64,000 nucleotides of DNA from NCBI RefSeq assembly GCF_040939455.1, contig NC_134117.1:65184501-65248500 (forward strand), given 5' to 3'. The stretch's first letter is position 1, and each line of letters opens with the position of its first letter. Positions 22,836-33,854 of this stretch are shown one piece after another. The notes under the pieces are model-generated. The model worked only from the letters and a program-made list of their open reading frames with translations. It had not been told where the DNA came from and ran no database searches. A program made the position numbers and the translations under genes. The stretch comes from Microcebus murinus. Taxonomy: Eukaryota; Chordata; Mammalia; Primates; Cheirogaleidae.

Positions 22836-24939
22836 ATTTTACTCACATAAAGGTTTAAAATCCCTTCAGTGTGAGAATCCCTAAACCAACCAATAGCAAA
22901 AGTTAGAACCTCAACCCCAGGGCACATGGACCCATGGTGACAAATTACGACAAGGGATGATTTTCCTACCCAGGGCCCAGGCAGCAGCAGACAATTTTCT
23001 TTCTGTTTGCCTTTGTCTGTGTTAGAGGGTGTGTCTTTTCTGGGCCACTCTGTCACACTCAACCACCACACCTGTTCTCCCTCCTTCCTTCACCGTTTTA
23101 TGCTGGGGTCTCAGTTCCAACCTGCTGCCTCGTGCAATGGCAGGACTCACCGTCATTCTCCTGGGAGGTGTTCAGTCTCACACCTAAGTTTGCAGAGCTC
23201 TATGCTCTCCTACCACCCACTACGGCCAGTAGCTCCATTCTTACCAGTCTGGTTTCCTGAAACCTTTTAATTTCTATCACATACCAATTATCCTTTAACT
23301 CTGCATTTACAAGAATGCTGAGCAATGGCATAAAGCACTTCTAGCTCCGTGACAGTGGCAGGGTCTGTGAGTTATGCGTGTGAGGTGCCACAAGAAGACA
23401 AAGGCTAGAGGCTAGATCGGCTGCCAGAGCAGCGAAGTCCTGGGATGTGAGGAAATGGAGCCACAGAGATTAAAACCTAGGACTCTGCTGGGAAGCTGCA
23501 TGGACAAAGAAACAGTTTAGCTAAGAGCTGACGGGTGTGTAGAATTATTTCTACAGAACTAGCAAGGAGGAAGAAAGCATGCTAGGTTGTAAACAGATAT
23601 TTAAAATGTGAATTAAAGGCAACCTCAAATGACAACTATTTGAAGGAAAAATAGCTAAAAAAAAAATTCTGAAGAAAATGGAGTAGACACCCATCAGGTG
23701 GATAAGAAATAACTACTGAATGAACCAAAAAAAAATTTCATGGTCAAGAGCTCCCAAATGAAATGAGACTGTTTATTCAGCTGTGTGCAAACGCTGAGAA
23801 CAGCACCTCAGAGAAACCATTCCAAGAACAACTGGCCCAAAAGAGCGACTGCTTTGAGTCTGTGTCATCGGCGCTGTGATAAGAGGATGGTGGTGAAGTG
23901 GCTGGATCTTAGCCAGACACCAGCCACTCCAGTGTAAGTGGGGAAGAAGACGCCCTCAAACAGGAGCCCAATATCTGAGCAACCATGGCTATACAGACGG
24001 CATAAAGCCCAAGGTGAAATGAGCCCCTCTCGGAAATGACAGAAATATTGGCTCAACTTCATCCCATTCTCAGTACAAGTTCAAGCTTACTCTCCACCTT
24101 GCAAAGTGGATCAGAGGCATTTTTATTCATGAAGTGGATAAAACTTGAGGATAAAAACCTTAGTGTTCTTGTTGTAAATGGAGCTTTTACGGCGGGCTAA
24201 GAACTGCAAACAAAGTGATAAAAGGGGTGGGGGTGGTCAGACCGTGTTTTCTCATTCTTGTTAAGAGAGGACAAATTCAAACGCACAGCAAAGTGTTTTA
24301 TTTTGTCTTCTCACTTTGGCCCAAAATGAAAGCCGGTGATAAAATAGTTTGTGAGCTAAAGCATTTTTGAAAGAAGAGTATTATTGGACAATCCCAGACA
24401 GATGAAAGGATCGGGGCCTGTTTATACAAAATAAACACTATTTAAAACCAAGCCCTTTGAACGTTTACATCTAGGATGAAAATCTTAATTATCTGACAAA
24501 AGGCCATTTAATCACTAAGATACGAGCAAGTGGAGCAAGTATCAAAAATCTCTCACCTTCCCTCCTCTTTGCAAGTAGAGACGTTAGTGAAGATTACTGA
24601 GGAAAAGGGAGTTGTCTGTGTTGAACTCTAGACCTTCCGGCTGCCTCTGCAATAGACTCCTCAGGACAAAGTGTCAGAGTAAGAAAGTCCACTGCGACTA
24701 AATATTTCTCCATCACTGGGGTAAAGTTTCTAGATTCAAATATGGAATTTTCTTTTTGCTACATTTTCTACTTTTCCCATCAAATTTTTCTGGAGATCAG
24801 AGTTCACTTAAAATTAGCATCAGTCACTGAAAAGAGTGAGTATTTCGTGTTTTGTGTTAGGGGTGCAATTCTTTCTTTCCTCTTTTCCCCCAGGAATGGG
24901 CATAATCAAGAGAAAAAAAGTTACAAAGTTGTTGAAGTC
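22836..24939. other. single-copy DNA, possible conserved non-coding
   Basis: No gene or repeat was recognised over about 2.1 kb. The part at 24230-24560 is AT-rich, has no repeats and contains clustered homeodomain-like cores (CTTAATTATCTGAC at 24484, CCATTTAATCACTAAG at 24504). It could be a regulatory element, but this is inference without alignment. Confidence 0.35.
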
Positions 24940-24952
24940 AGACATTGTAAAT
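24940..24952 (+). repeat. left target-site duplication of L1
   Basis: AGACATTGTAAAT is repeated exactly at 25956-25968, enclosing the L1 at 24953-25955. Confidence 0.95.
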
Positions 24953-25955
24953 GGAAAACTATTCGGCCATAAAGAAAGAATGAAATGCTGTCATTCATGG
25001 CAACATGGATGGAACTTAAAACGTCATGCAGGCCGGGCGCTGTGGCTCACGCCTGTAATCCTAGCTCTTGGGAGGCCGAGGCGGGCGGATTGCTCAAGGT
25101 CAGGAGTTCAAAACCAGCCTGAGCAAGAGCGAGACCCCGTCTCTACTATAAACAGAAAGAAATTAATTGGCCAACTGATATATATATATAAAATTAGCCG
25201 GGCATGGTGGCGCATGCCTGTAGTCCCAGCTACCCGGGAGGCTGAGGCAGAAGGATCACTGGAGCCCAGGAGTTTGAGGTTGCTGTGAGCTAGGCTGACG
25301 CCACGGCACTCACTCTAGCCTGGACAACAAAGCGAGACTCTGTCTCAAAAAAAAAAAAAAAAAAAAACGTCATGTTAAGTGAAATTAGCCAAAACAAAGA
25401 GTTAAACATTGCGTGTCTCTCTCATATGATATGTGGAAGCTCAAAAAAAAAAATTGATCTAATAGAAGTAAAAAGAACAGAGGATAACAGAGTCTGGGAA
25501 GGGTGAGGGAAGGGAAAGCTAGAGAGAGATTTGTTAAAGGTTACAAAATTACAGGTAGATAGGACGGGTAAGTTCTAGTGTTCTACAGTCATTAGATGAT
25601 TATAGTTAACAATAACATATTTTATAGTTTCAAATACCTAGAAGGAGGATATGGAGTGTTTTCATCACAAAGAAATGATAAATGTTTGAGATGATACATA
25701 TGCTGACTACCTTGATGTGATCACTATACATTATATGTATCAATACATCACTACATACCCCATGAATATGTACAATTATTATTTTTCAATTTAGAAAACA
25801 ATTCAATTTTTTTAAAAAAATAACACTTGTTAAAAGTATGTGATATAATAAATATGTTAATTAGTTTAATTTAGCCATTCCACAATGCATACATATTTTA
25901 AGACATCATCTTGTACACCATAAACATATACAGTTTATATTTGCCAATTTTAAAA
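24953..25955 (+). mobile_element. L1 retrotransposon 3' end, sense, with Alu insert
   Basis: A 5'-truncated L1 starting in the last part of ORF2 (TATTCGGCCATAAAGAAAGA, GGCAACATGGATGGAACTT) and continuing, after a nested Alu, into the 3'UTR (GATTATAGTTAACAATAACA, ATACATCACTACATACCCC). It is bounded by the 13-bp duplication at 24940-24952 and 25956-25968. About 665 bases are L1 once the Alu is removed. It resembles the L1MA/L1MB type. Confidence 0.93.
25030..25366 (+). mobile_element. Alu SINE, lemur-type, young-looking
   Basis: A full-length Alu with little divergence from the lemur form: GGCCGGGCGCTGTGGCTCAC start, linker AAATTAATTGGCCAACTG, and an A-run of 21 or more at the end. ACGTCATG, extended by As, flanks it at 25021-25028 and 25367-25374. 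It sits inside the L1 at 24953-25955. Long pure A-tail and clean duplication suggest a relatively recent insertion. Confidence 0.96.
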
Positions 25956-25974
25956 AGACATTGTAAATAGTATA

Positions 25975-26115
25975 AAGGAAAGAAGTTACAATAAAAGACC
26001 TGGATTCTAGCATCCTACAATTTACTTGGTATATAAAACAGTGGGCAAGTGACTTAACCTCTCTAAGTCCTTTGCTATAAAATGGGGATAATAATACTGT
26101 CTTATTTGTCTGACA
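25975..26115 (+). repeat. MIR SINE, sense
   Basis: GGCAAGTGACTTAACCTCTC, then a TAAAATGGGGATAATAATAC block at about 26078-26098, is the sense MIR core and 3' part. Confidence 0.85.
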
Positions 26116-26119
26116 ATGT

Positions 26120-27050
26120 GGTGTCTGGTACCATATAAAATTTAAAAAATGCAAAGATATCAGTGGAATGCAATGTGAACTTAAAAGCAAGGTGACCCGG
26201 AGACCCTCTTGAAATCCCCTTAGTGGCACATCAATTCACTTTGAACCCACGTTGGGAGCCACTGCTCTGCCCAAGGCACAGTGTTGGGCACCAGAGAGAG
26301 ACCTGAGCCCATCACCAGCCCTCTGTTCAGGGAATGCCCAGCTTTGTGATGGACCCTAATTACACATTATACAAAGTAGAAAGAGCAAAGTGCCTTGCCA
26401 GAGATAGAGAGAGAGAAAGTACTGCAGGAGTCCAGAAGAATAAGAATCCCCTTCCAGCTCAGCATCTTACAAAACAACACCTATCATACTCTAGCCCTGT
26501 GGGAAGTTAATAGCTGTTACTCTCAAACACATGTGAACTAAATTTGGGGAATACTGGCTGAATAGATTTCTTTTCAAGAGAACTTCTCAGAACTTTTAAT
26601 ATTCAAGCATGCATTATAATTATCCCAAGAGAGAATAAGGTATTGCTTGTTTTTTGAAATGATTTACATATGAAACTCATCTTTATTGATGTTTGATTGA
26701 CACATCACTCAGGATTCAGTGCTACAGAAAACAATTTTCCAGAAGCTGTTTGTGCAACCTGTTACTTTTAACTGGATCTGAAAGTGGCGATGAGAAGTGC
26801 TGCGCTGGGGGGTGAGGATTGAGAAAGATATTACGAGACGATAACTGGAGCTGGAAGGAGAAGTACAGCTTTGCTCAGAATGCAATGTGAAGGGAAGGCA
26901 ACGGTGCAGACAGTACCAAGCATCACGAATGTATGGGAAGAAATCCCAATTTAGCTGGAGCACACAGTGAAAGGGTAAGCCAAAGGAAATTGTGTTTACA
27001 AGGTCAAGGTAGAATAGGCCCAGATCATGACAAGACCACAGTGGTGAGCA
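26120..27050. other. single-copy DNA, nothing firm
   Basis: A GGGAGCCACTGCTCTGCCC phrase at 26251 may be a scrap of a MER5-like hAT element. Otherwise nothing was recognised. The last four bases before 27055 (AAAG) may be the target duplication of the LTR that follows. Confidence 0.4.
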
Positions 27051-27054
27051 AAAG

Positions 27055-27623
27055 TGTTATAGTCGAGATTCGCAGGGCTGCAGGACAGAGAGACAGTCAC
27101 CGAGGCTGTAATTATCAAAAGGAGTTTTATTGTCTAGCTCGAGCTAGGGTCCAAGCCCCCAGAGTGCCAGCTCAGTGGCCTCTTCTTCAGGCAGGGACCG
27201 CCCCCCCCCTTGTGTGCTAGTGACCCTTTTATACCTAAGCTGTTTACATACTGATCATGCATCCCGCCCCACAGTGATTCTTACTTCATCCTGCCCCTGA
27301 TAGGCTCCAACTTGTTCCGGGTCCTAGCTGAGAGACCCTGGTTTCTGCATTCTCTGTCTTTCTCCTCTGCATCCCATAACGTACTCATAATGCCTTGCAG
27401 TTAGCAAGCAAGCAGTAAACAGAAGCTGGAAGGTGTCTGTTGCCCTAATATCTTACAAAAGCAGTCCAGATGGTTTTATATCTCCAGTATCTTACAAAAG
27501 CAAAATGAATTTTATATGTCCAGTGTCTTACAAAAGCACTCCAGATGGTTTTATATCTCTACCATGAGCAGTCAAGGGTGTGGGTCATGATCTTGTCGAG
27601 GAATTCCTTCAATCGTCTTTACA
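27055..27623 (-). mobile_element. retroviral solo LTR, antisense
   Basis: Read antisense, this has the order of a retroviral LTR: a U3 with three imperfect copies of a unit containing CTTTTGTAAGA (27449, 27488, 27523), a GGGGCGGGATG GC box (about 27265), TATAAAAG (27226-27233), a 100-base R region, AATAAA (27126-27131), and a U5 ending ACTATAACA at 27055. No coding region lies beside it. The distal end is ambiguous: 27532 (TSD AAAG/AAAG) or 27623. The ERV class is unresolved. Confidence 0.75.
27198..27270 (-). promoter_or_regulatory. LTR core promoter: GC box and TATA box
   Basis: On the minus strand a GGGGCGGG Sp1-type box lies about 35 bases upstream of TATAAAAG (complement at 27226-27233), so transcription would start near 27200 and run toward lower coordinates. 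The architecture is intact by eye, but activity is unknown. Confidence 0.55.
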
Positions 27624-27846
27624 AAGGCCTAAGAAAGCAGAGAATCTTCCTCCTGTGGGTCTGCTTGCCTGGAGGCTCACTCGTTTCACTCTAGAACCAA
27701 ATGAACCCCCAAGAAATACAGCAAACAACATTAGATGCACTCCGTGGCTGCTCATGTGCCCTTGGCGGCCTGCGCAGACCTCTGGGAGCACCGTTCAGGA
27801 GCAGGCCTGCTGTGGTCTCCTGCCTGGACAGAGTGAGGAGGGAACA

Positions 27847-28675
27847 ATGCAGAAGGACACCGGCCGCCAGTGCCTTTGCACTGGTTTGGCTTTGGCCATG
27901 CAGCACTGGTTGCTTGGTGGGGGGGGGGGGGGGATCACTGGCTATGCAAAGGCAGGTAGTGCGCCCTCCCTGGCCGTGGGCTCCTCTTCCAGGGTTTAGC
28001 AGCCCTCCGTGCTTATCAGCTGTCTTGGGATCCGAGCAACATTTGGGTTTTCCTAGCGACATCTGGGACCTTGGCTGGCATTATGGGAATGATATTTTAC
28101 CACTCTGGAAAATTTATGCCTGCAGGTTTAATTGCAGGTGCCGGTTTGCTGATGGTTGCCCAAGTTGGAATTGGTGTGTTGAACAGACCACGTCAGTAGC
28201 CGTCATGTCCTACCTTAGACTCAAGAAGAATTAGAAATTTCTAAACTTCCGCTCTTTCAGTCTATTATGAGACAAAATGCAGCATTTCTACATACTGTGA
28301 CAGTCTACTTAAAAAAAAGACACTGAACTTGGTGGGGGGCAAAATTCAGTCATTACCATTATAACCCTACAGAAGTGGCAAATATGTAACAGAGAACTTA
28401 ATAATACACTCATAGAGTTTGATTCCTACATACTGATGTTATATCTTCTTTCTGTGTCTGTAAGTAAAATCTCAAGGGGTAAAATCTTAGATGTCAACAT
28501 TGGGGGCCCTGAAACTTCATGTCCTGCTCAGAATGAAAAACGGAATGAAAAAAATCTCTTATGAGATTTAGGATATCTGTTCTTTTGCTCATCTTAGAGC
28601 ACAGACCTACTTTGAAATTATGTTAAATGAAATATAAATGAAAATAAAGTTTACTATAAACAATAAAAAAAAAAA
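27847..28675 (+). pseudogene. TMEM14C: TMEM14C processed pseudogene
   Basis: An intronless copy of the mRNA for TMEM14C, an inner-mitochondrial-membrane protein of heme synthesis in red-cell precursors. It opens with ATG at 27847, encoding MQKDTG. The N-terminal part PVPLHWFGFG then lies in another frame, and a run of 15 G (27919-27933) precedes [12 protein letters not shown] in a third relation. From 27981 to the stop TAG at 28197-28199 one frame is open and reads through SGTLAGIMG and [15 protein letters not shown] to NRP. A 3'UTR with AATAAA (28643-28648) and an A-tail (28663-28675) follows. At least three frameshifts make it non-functional. No exact target duplication was found. Confidence 0.9.
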
Positions 28676-29460
28676 TTTTAAATAAACATGCTGTGGATTA
28701 CCCAAATGTCCTCTTTAACCTTTTCAAGACCTAAATTGTTAAATGAGCAATGTCACATGTAATCTCTCACAGAACCAATCTCAAATACCAACACCGAACA
28801 AAAGTTTCTCCCCAAAGTCTGAGGAAATTGATGAAGAATGATCACCCGATACGTGAAAATTATCAGTGATTCAAAAAGAAGAAATCCACACCTGTTCCAA
28901 TCCCCTCAAACCCCCTATATCTCTTGTCCCCTCACTGTCAGCCGATGGGCTTGCTCCTAATTTATAGTGAAAACAGAAGCCCCAGAAGAGAAACTCTGCA
29001 GGTGTTCACCTTCAAACCTACCGGGTTGTTCATACCTGCGAAAATATACTGAAAAACTTCCCATTCTTTTTTTTAAAAAAATCCCTCATACGAATCCATA
29101 TTCCCCTCCAAATACCAACCCCATCTTTCTACTCCTCTCTAAAGCGAAGCTCCTCTAAAGAGTTATCTATACTCTCTTGAGGTTTTCTCCTCCAATTCTT
29201 CTTCAGTTTACATCAGTAAGCTCTCTTTCCACATAACTCCTGGTGAAGCGTCTCTCAAGGTTACTAAACTAAAGTCAATTCTCTGTCCTTTTGCTACCGG
29301 CCGGCCTTTCCCTTGAATTCTGACACTGTGGCCCTCAGGATATTTTTCTCTGTTGCTTCTCCTTTTTTGTCACTGGCCAGTCCTCAGTTTCTTCTTCTGG
29401 TCCCTCCTCATATTCCTCATCTGTCTTCCTATCTTCTGTATCCTTTTGATTTTTTTTTTT
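28676..29460. other. single-copy DNA, nothing recognised
   Basis: C/T-rich at 29160-29440. No gene, repeat or RNA was recognised with confidence; a weak L2-like texture around 29300-29440 is not enough to call. Confidence 0.4.
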
Positions 29461-29464
29461 CCAG

Positions 29465-29660
29465 TTGCTCTAGCAAGTTGCTGAGAAGGGAGCCTTTAAA
29501 ATCTCCAACCACAATTGTTGATTTGTCTATTTTTCCATCTATGTCCGAATTTGCTTCATGTATTTAGAAGTTCTTTTATTGGGTAGATATGCATTTATAA
29601 TCCTTAACAAAAACTGCAGGGCTTAGCACATAGTAGGTATACGATAAATACTAAAAATTG
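29465..29660 (-). repeat. L1 fragment, antisense, next to L2/MIR scrap
   Basis: TCCAACCACAATTGTTGATT and TTTGCTTCATGTATTTAGAA are an antisense piece of old L1 ORF2. From about 29612, GCTTAGCACATAGTAGGTAT is a sense L2 or MIR 3' end. Confidence 0.65.
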
Positions 29661-30540
29661 CCTCCTTATAGCTTTGGAAGGCCTAAATAATGCCAAAATC
29701 TGACAAATAAAGTCATGTGAAATAAAGTATTTGATGTTTGTCATTGGTTCACTGTCACTTCCCTCCTGTCACCAGCTCTCACCCTCAGAGGGGTTTGTTT
29801 TGTACGTGAAGTCATATGACCTATAAAATGATGGAGCAGTATGTGCACAGGTTTTTTTTAAGTATGAAATCTAATAGAGTAACATTTTCTATCAAATGTG
29901 GGAGAAATAAAACATCTATGTGCCACAAATTATCAGGTCTGCCTCAACCCATTCCCTTATATGAATCCATGAATTACTTTCAATTCTTGATTCTACCGAG
30001 CCACAGAAGTCTCCAAACTGATATCCTGCTATTGCCTGCAATAGTGACAGAAGATGGAAAAACCATTTCTTTAATGAAAATTTGGTAGAAAATAGTTTCT
30101 TTGAGCCTCCTCCTCCCCCATCGAGTAGTTTCTGGCATTCAAATAGAAAGGGGACTCACTCCTGTAATTTGTCCGAACCAAAATATATCTTGAGATGACA
30201 GATAGTGCACAATTTGCTTTTCGGAAATAGAGTCCTTGCTCACAAGTTCTGAAGGAGGAATAACTGAATTGACTTGTGAGAAATCAAAAGGGAAAAAAAA
30301 AAAAAAAAAACTTTCCCATCTCCCAGCAGTACAGAAAAAATATTTACATGATTATAAAACCTGAACCCTATCACAGATCATAGTTGAGGATCGTTTCAAA
30401 GGCAGTTTACAACTTATTCTAATTTCATTGTCTTTTCTAAGTATTTAGATATAGAGTTTGATTCTAGGCCTGGGTGGGTTCACAGAAATGTTAGAAAATG
30501 GATACCAGTTATGATTCTTGTAACTCAGCATCACTCTTTT
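29661..30540. other. single-copy DNA with A-run
   Basis: No recognised feature except a run of about 18 A at 30292-30310. The 90-residue ORF 29816-30088 has no recognisable domain. Confidence 0.45.
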
Positions 30541-30542
30541 TT

Positions 30543-31740
30543 CCAGTTAATTTTTCTTTATTTTCAAATAATTATAGATTCATATGCACTTTATAAGAAA
30601 TAATAAAGAGAGATCCCCTCTTTATTCAGTTTCCCTCCATGGTAATATCTTGCAAAACTACAGTACAATATCACAACCAGGATATTCACATTGATATAAT
30701 CTACTGATCTTTAGATTTCCTCAGTCTTACTTGTGTGTGTGTGTGTGTGTTCAGTTCTATGAAATTTTATCACAAGTGTAGGTTCATGTATTCACCAGCA
30801 TAGTGAAGAAGCTGAACAGTTCTCCCTTGTGTTGCCATTTTATACCCCCATCTCTCTTGCCCCCATAACCTTTAGGAATTAGCTTCTTTTCACTCAGTAA
30901 AATTCCCTTGAGATTCATCCAAGTTGTTATGTGTATCAATAATTTATTCCTTTTTGGTTTTAAGAAGTATTCTGTGGTACGGATGCACCACAGTTTGTTT
31001 AACACATTGCCACACTAGAAAACAAAAGATTTTTCCTGGGGCCAAGGTGTTTTATTAAAACAAAAACAATCCTTTCTAATTTGTTATTTTTTACTGTTTT
31101 CTGTGCTTGAGTTATATGCAACACAATCCCCTTTTTAGAACTAAATTATCAATATTAATTGTAACAATAAGAACATCAACAAGTAAGATCTGCACGAACC
31201 AACTGCAGGGTTTTGCTTCACGCAGCCCCACGCTCAAAACAAGCCTAAGTTAAATACAACTTGAGTGCCAGTCAATGTGTTAAATGTTCACCCATAGCAA
31301 AATACCTTGATTGTTGCCCACTTCAGGATATGAACAATAAAGTTGTTATGAATATTCACATACAAGCTTTTGTGTGAAGACAAATTTTCATTTCTCTGCC
31401 CAAAAATGCAATTGCTGGGTCATATGGTAATTGCATGTTGAGTTTTAAAAAAAACAGCAGAACTTTTTCAGAGTGGATATAACATTTTATCTTCCCACCA
31501 GCAACATATGAGTGATCCAGTTTCTCTGCATCTTCATCAGCATTTGTTGTCAGCACTATTTTTTAATTTTAGGGATTCTATAGATGTGCATTGTAGTTTC
31601 CATTTAAGTTTCCTTAATGGCTAATGATATTGAATGTCCTTTCCTGTGTTTATGTTTATGCTTATTTTCATTCCTGTTTCTCTTTTCTTGCATTCTTGTG
31701 GATTGTTTGAACATTCTTTAGAAGTTAATCTCGACTCACT
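30543..31740 (-). mobile_element. old L1 retrotransposon, antisense, split by piggyBac
   Basis: The antisense 3'UTR and distal ORF2 of an old L1 (L1M-type) are colinear: ATAATTATAGATTCATATGC, AGTACAATATCACAACCAGG, GAGATTCATCCAAGTTGTTA, a CACCACAGTTTGTTTAA block ending at 31002, then from 31280 TTAAATGTTCACCC, AATTGCTGGGTCATATGGTA and TTTCTCTGCATCTTCATCAG. The TTAA-flanked insert at 30999-31283 interrupts it. A TG tract at 30732-30750 is inside. Similar but weaker L1 sequence continues to about 32140. Confidence 0.85.
30999..31283. mobile_element. piggyBac-type non-autonomous DNA transposon
   Basis: A 285-base block bounded by TTAA at 30999-31002 and 31280-31283 interrupts otherwise continuous L1 sequence. 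Its ends are inverted: the left reads TTAACACATTGCCACACT and the reverse complement of the right reads TTAACACATTGACTGGCACT, so 11 bases match exactly and CACT follows after an offset. TTAA target duplication and excision-restoring continuity are the defining traits of the piggyBac superfamily. It has no ORF and needs a transposase in trans. Known primate non-autonomous piggyBac elements include MER75 and MER85, and further families are reported from mouse lemur. I cannot assign the family. Confidence 0.8.
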
Positions 31741-32140
31741 TATGGTGTTTTTATGTATATTGGTGTGTACCTAGTTTTGTTGTGATTGTTCCGTGTGTTA
31801 CAATATGCACCTAGACTTATCACAGTCTACTGGGGTCTGTGTTTTGACTCTTGGATTAAAGTATGGAAACCTTGCTTCCATTTTGGTTGCTTCATCTAGC
31901 CCCATGTTTGAATATCACTGTCTTGGGCATTACCATCAAAATTTTGGTTTCAATCATTACAAATGACTTATAAAACTTGTGAGGGTAGTTTATTTTATTT
32001 ACCAATATATAGTTATCTGTTCTTTCCATCGTTCCTTCTTCCTTCCTAATGCTCCAAAATTCCTTCTTTTATCAATTCCATTCAGTTTTCAGAAATTCCT
32101 CTAGCTATGCTTAAGGATAGTTTTGCAAGTGACCCTAATT
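31741..32140 (-). repeat. old L1 ORF2 fragment, antisense
   Basis: CTTATCACAGTCTACTGGGG (31816) and CCATCGTTCCTTCTTCCTTC (32027) resemble an antisense L1M-type ORF2 or 3'UTR and probably continue the copy to the left. Confidence 0.55.
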
Positions 32141-32455
32141 GGGTCACCTTCTGTTGTTAGTTGGGGGTTGCAAGACACCTGGCCTGGGGCTCTTTCTGCC
32201 ATTGGGTGGAAAGTGCTGAGATGTCTGCTACTGGGTCGTTCCTCCTGTCTCAGGGTCCCTAAGCCCAACATCCCCTGTTAAGAGCTCTCTTTTGGTTACT
32301 TCTTGCGTCATTTCCAAGGCTTATCATTGTACTTAGCAAACAGGAGCAGAGAGAAATGCTTTATGCCATTTTTGTGCCCTCAGCATCATTTTGAACCAAA
32401 TCTTACATTGGCAGTATGTGGGACAAAGATGAGTTGCAGAGAATTTTGTTCATCT
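32141..32455. other. unassigned, repeat-like texture
   Basis: GGGTTGCAAGACACCTGGCC and GGAGCAGAGAGAAATGCTTT suggest a mammalian interspersed repeat, but I cannot place it in a family. Confidence 0.3.
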
Positions 32456-32458
32456 CAC

Positions 32459-32460
<2 letters not shown>

Positions 32461-32506
<46 letters not shown>
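32461..32506 (+). repeat. (TG)n microsatellite
   Basis: About 23 uninterrupted TG units (TGTGTGTG...) between CATCTCACAC and TATTTATTTG. Confidence 0.98.
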
Positions 32507-32507
<1 letters not shown>

Positions 32508-32779
32508 TTATTTGTAAGTGCATAACAAACATCTAAAATCAGAGGGATGCTCACAAAAGTTTGCATTTCTGGATTCTCTGAGAAAATCACATCTGGCCAC
32601 CTGGGCCTGAACTGGGCAACAACCAGTGGAAGGTGGGTAGAAGCATTCCTCTTCTGACATGGCACTTGCACCACTCTCCTTCTCTTTAGGTCCAGCCTCT
32701 TGGGCCATCTAAATAGCCAGTCTGGTTCCTTGAGTTAACAAACCCTGACTTAGCCCACTAGTGAATAATCACACACCTT

Positions 32780-33010
32780 TATAACTGCATTTTACAAACA
32801 CATTCCCATAAATTCTTTTATTTAATCCTCACCATAAAATAACTGGCACTATTTAATCTCAGTTCTAAATAATAGGTTCTATTATGACCATTTTATATCT
32901 AAGGAGACTGGGTTGCAGAATGAGGATGTAACTTACCAAGGCCACAGTGCTAGTTAGCGGCAGAGTTGGGATTCAACCCTCATCTTCTGACGCCAAACCC
33001 TGTGCCCTTG
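32780..33010 (-). repeat. MIR SINE, antisense
   Basis: TTATTTAATCCTCACCATAA, ATCTAAGGAGACTGGGTTGC, TAACTTACCAAGGCCACAG and 'gcagagttgggattcaaccc' follow the antisense MIR order over about 230 bases; this is one of the best-preserved copies here. Confidence 0.9.
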
Positions 33011-33850
33011 CTCTCTCTCTACAGTAGAACAGCGTGGAGATGTCCCATAAATAATGCCGTGATCACAGGCTGCACTGCTTTGACACACGAATGCCCTTTT
33101 TGAAAAGAGACTCGTGGGCTCCCCTGGCTGTCACTCATTTCCACCTATGCTATGTACTTACTTTGTCAGGCCAAACACACAAACAAAACAGAAACTCCAG
33201 TCACACTGAGGTAAACCTGCATATGGCCTTTCCAGTCGAGGAATACTTATTCAGGTTGAGACAGATTGCTTTGCTGCCCTGAGGTTGGTGGGATGCGTCT
33301 GAATAAACCACAACACACGTTCTCCCACCCCTACAAGATGTTAAATCTAGTCTAAAAGACCAGACCAGCACACTTTCAAACAATCAGAAAAAAATACATA
33401 TTACCCTATATGGTAAAAACCTCAGTTGTATGGATTTGCGTGGAGAAGTTCTATTGGAGTTCAGGGAAAGCTGAGACAACGTGAGACTTCATGATTTATT
33501 CCATAGTCTCTATTTCTTATAAAGGAATGACCTTTTTGATAAAACTACTGGGAGAATAGAAGGAAGCACAAGCCTCTTAGAAATGCCATGAACAATGCTT
33601 CCTTGTGTATGATCTTTCTGGTGTCGTTGCTACCAACCCAGCCAAATGACAGCTTTTCCTGCGGGATAGATAAAGAATAACCCCATCCCTGCAACCACGC
33701 AGCCAGGCCGAACTAACAAGTGGACAGACAGGCTCAGGCATTAAAGAGACTGTTCTGCCTGAGTAGGGAGGCAGCCTGCTAGAGCTGAAAGAGAGGAAAG
33801 AAAGCAGGTGAAGCATTAGAAGCAGCGACTGCAAATGCAAAGCCCAGAGG
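33011..33850. other. single-copy DNA, nothing recognised
   Basis: No recognised repeat, gene or RNA. The 104-codon minus-strand ORF 33577-33891 has no family resemblance. Confidence 0.45.
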
Positions 33851-33854
33851 CATA

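Noticed and set aside
27015..27600. Inverted repeat flanking the LTR (ATCATGACAAGA on the left, TCATGATCTTGTC on the right)
   Set aside because: The match is short and offset, and does not coincide with the LTR ends; probably chance.
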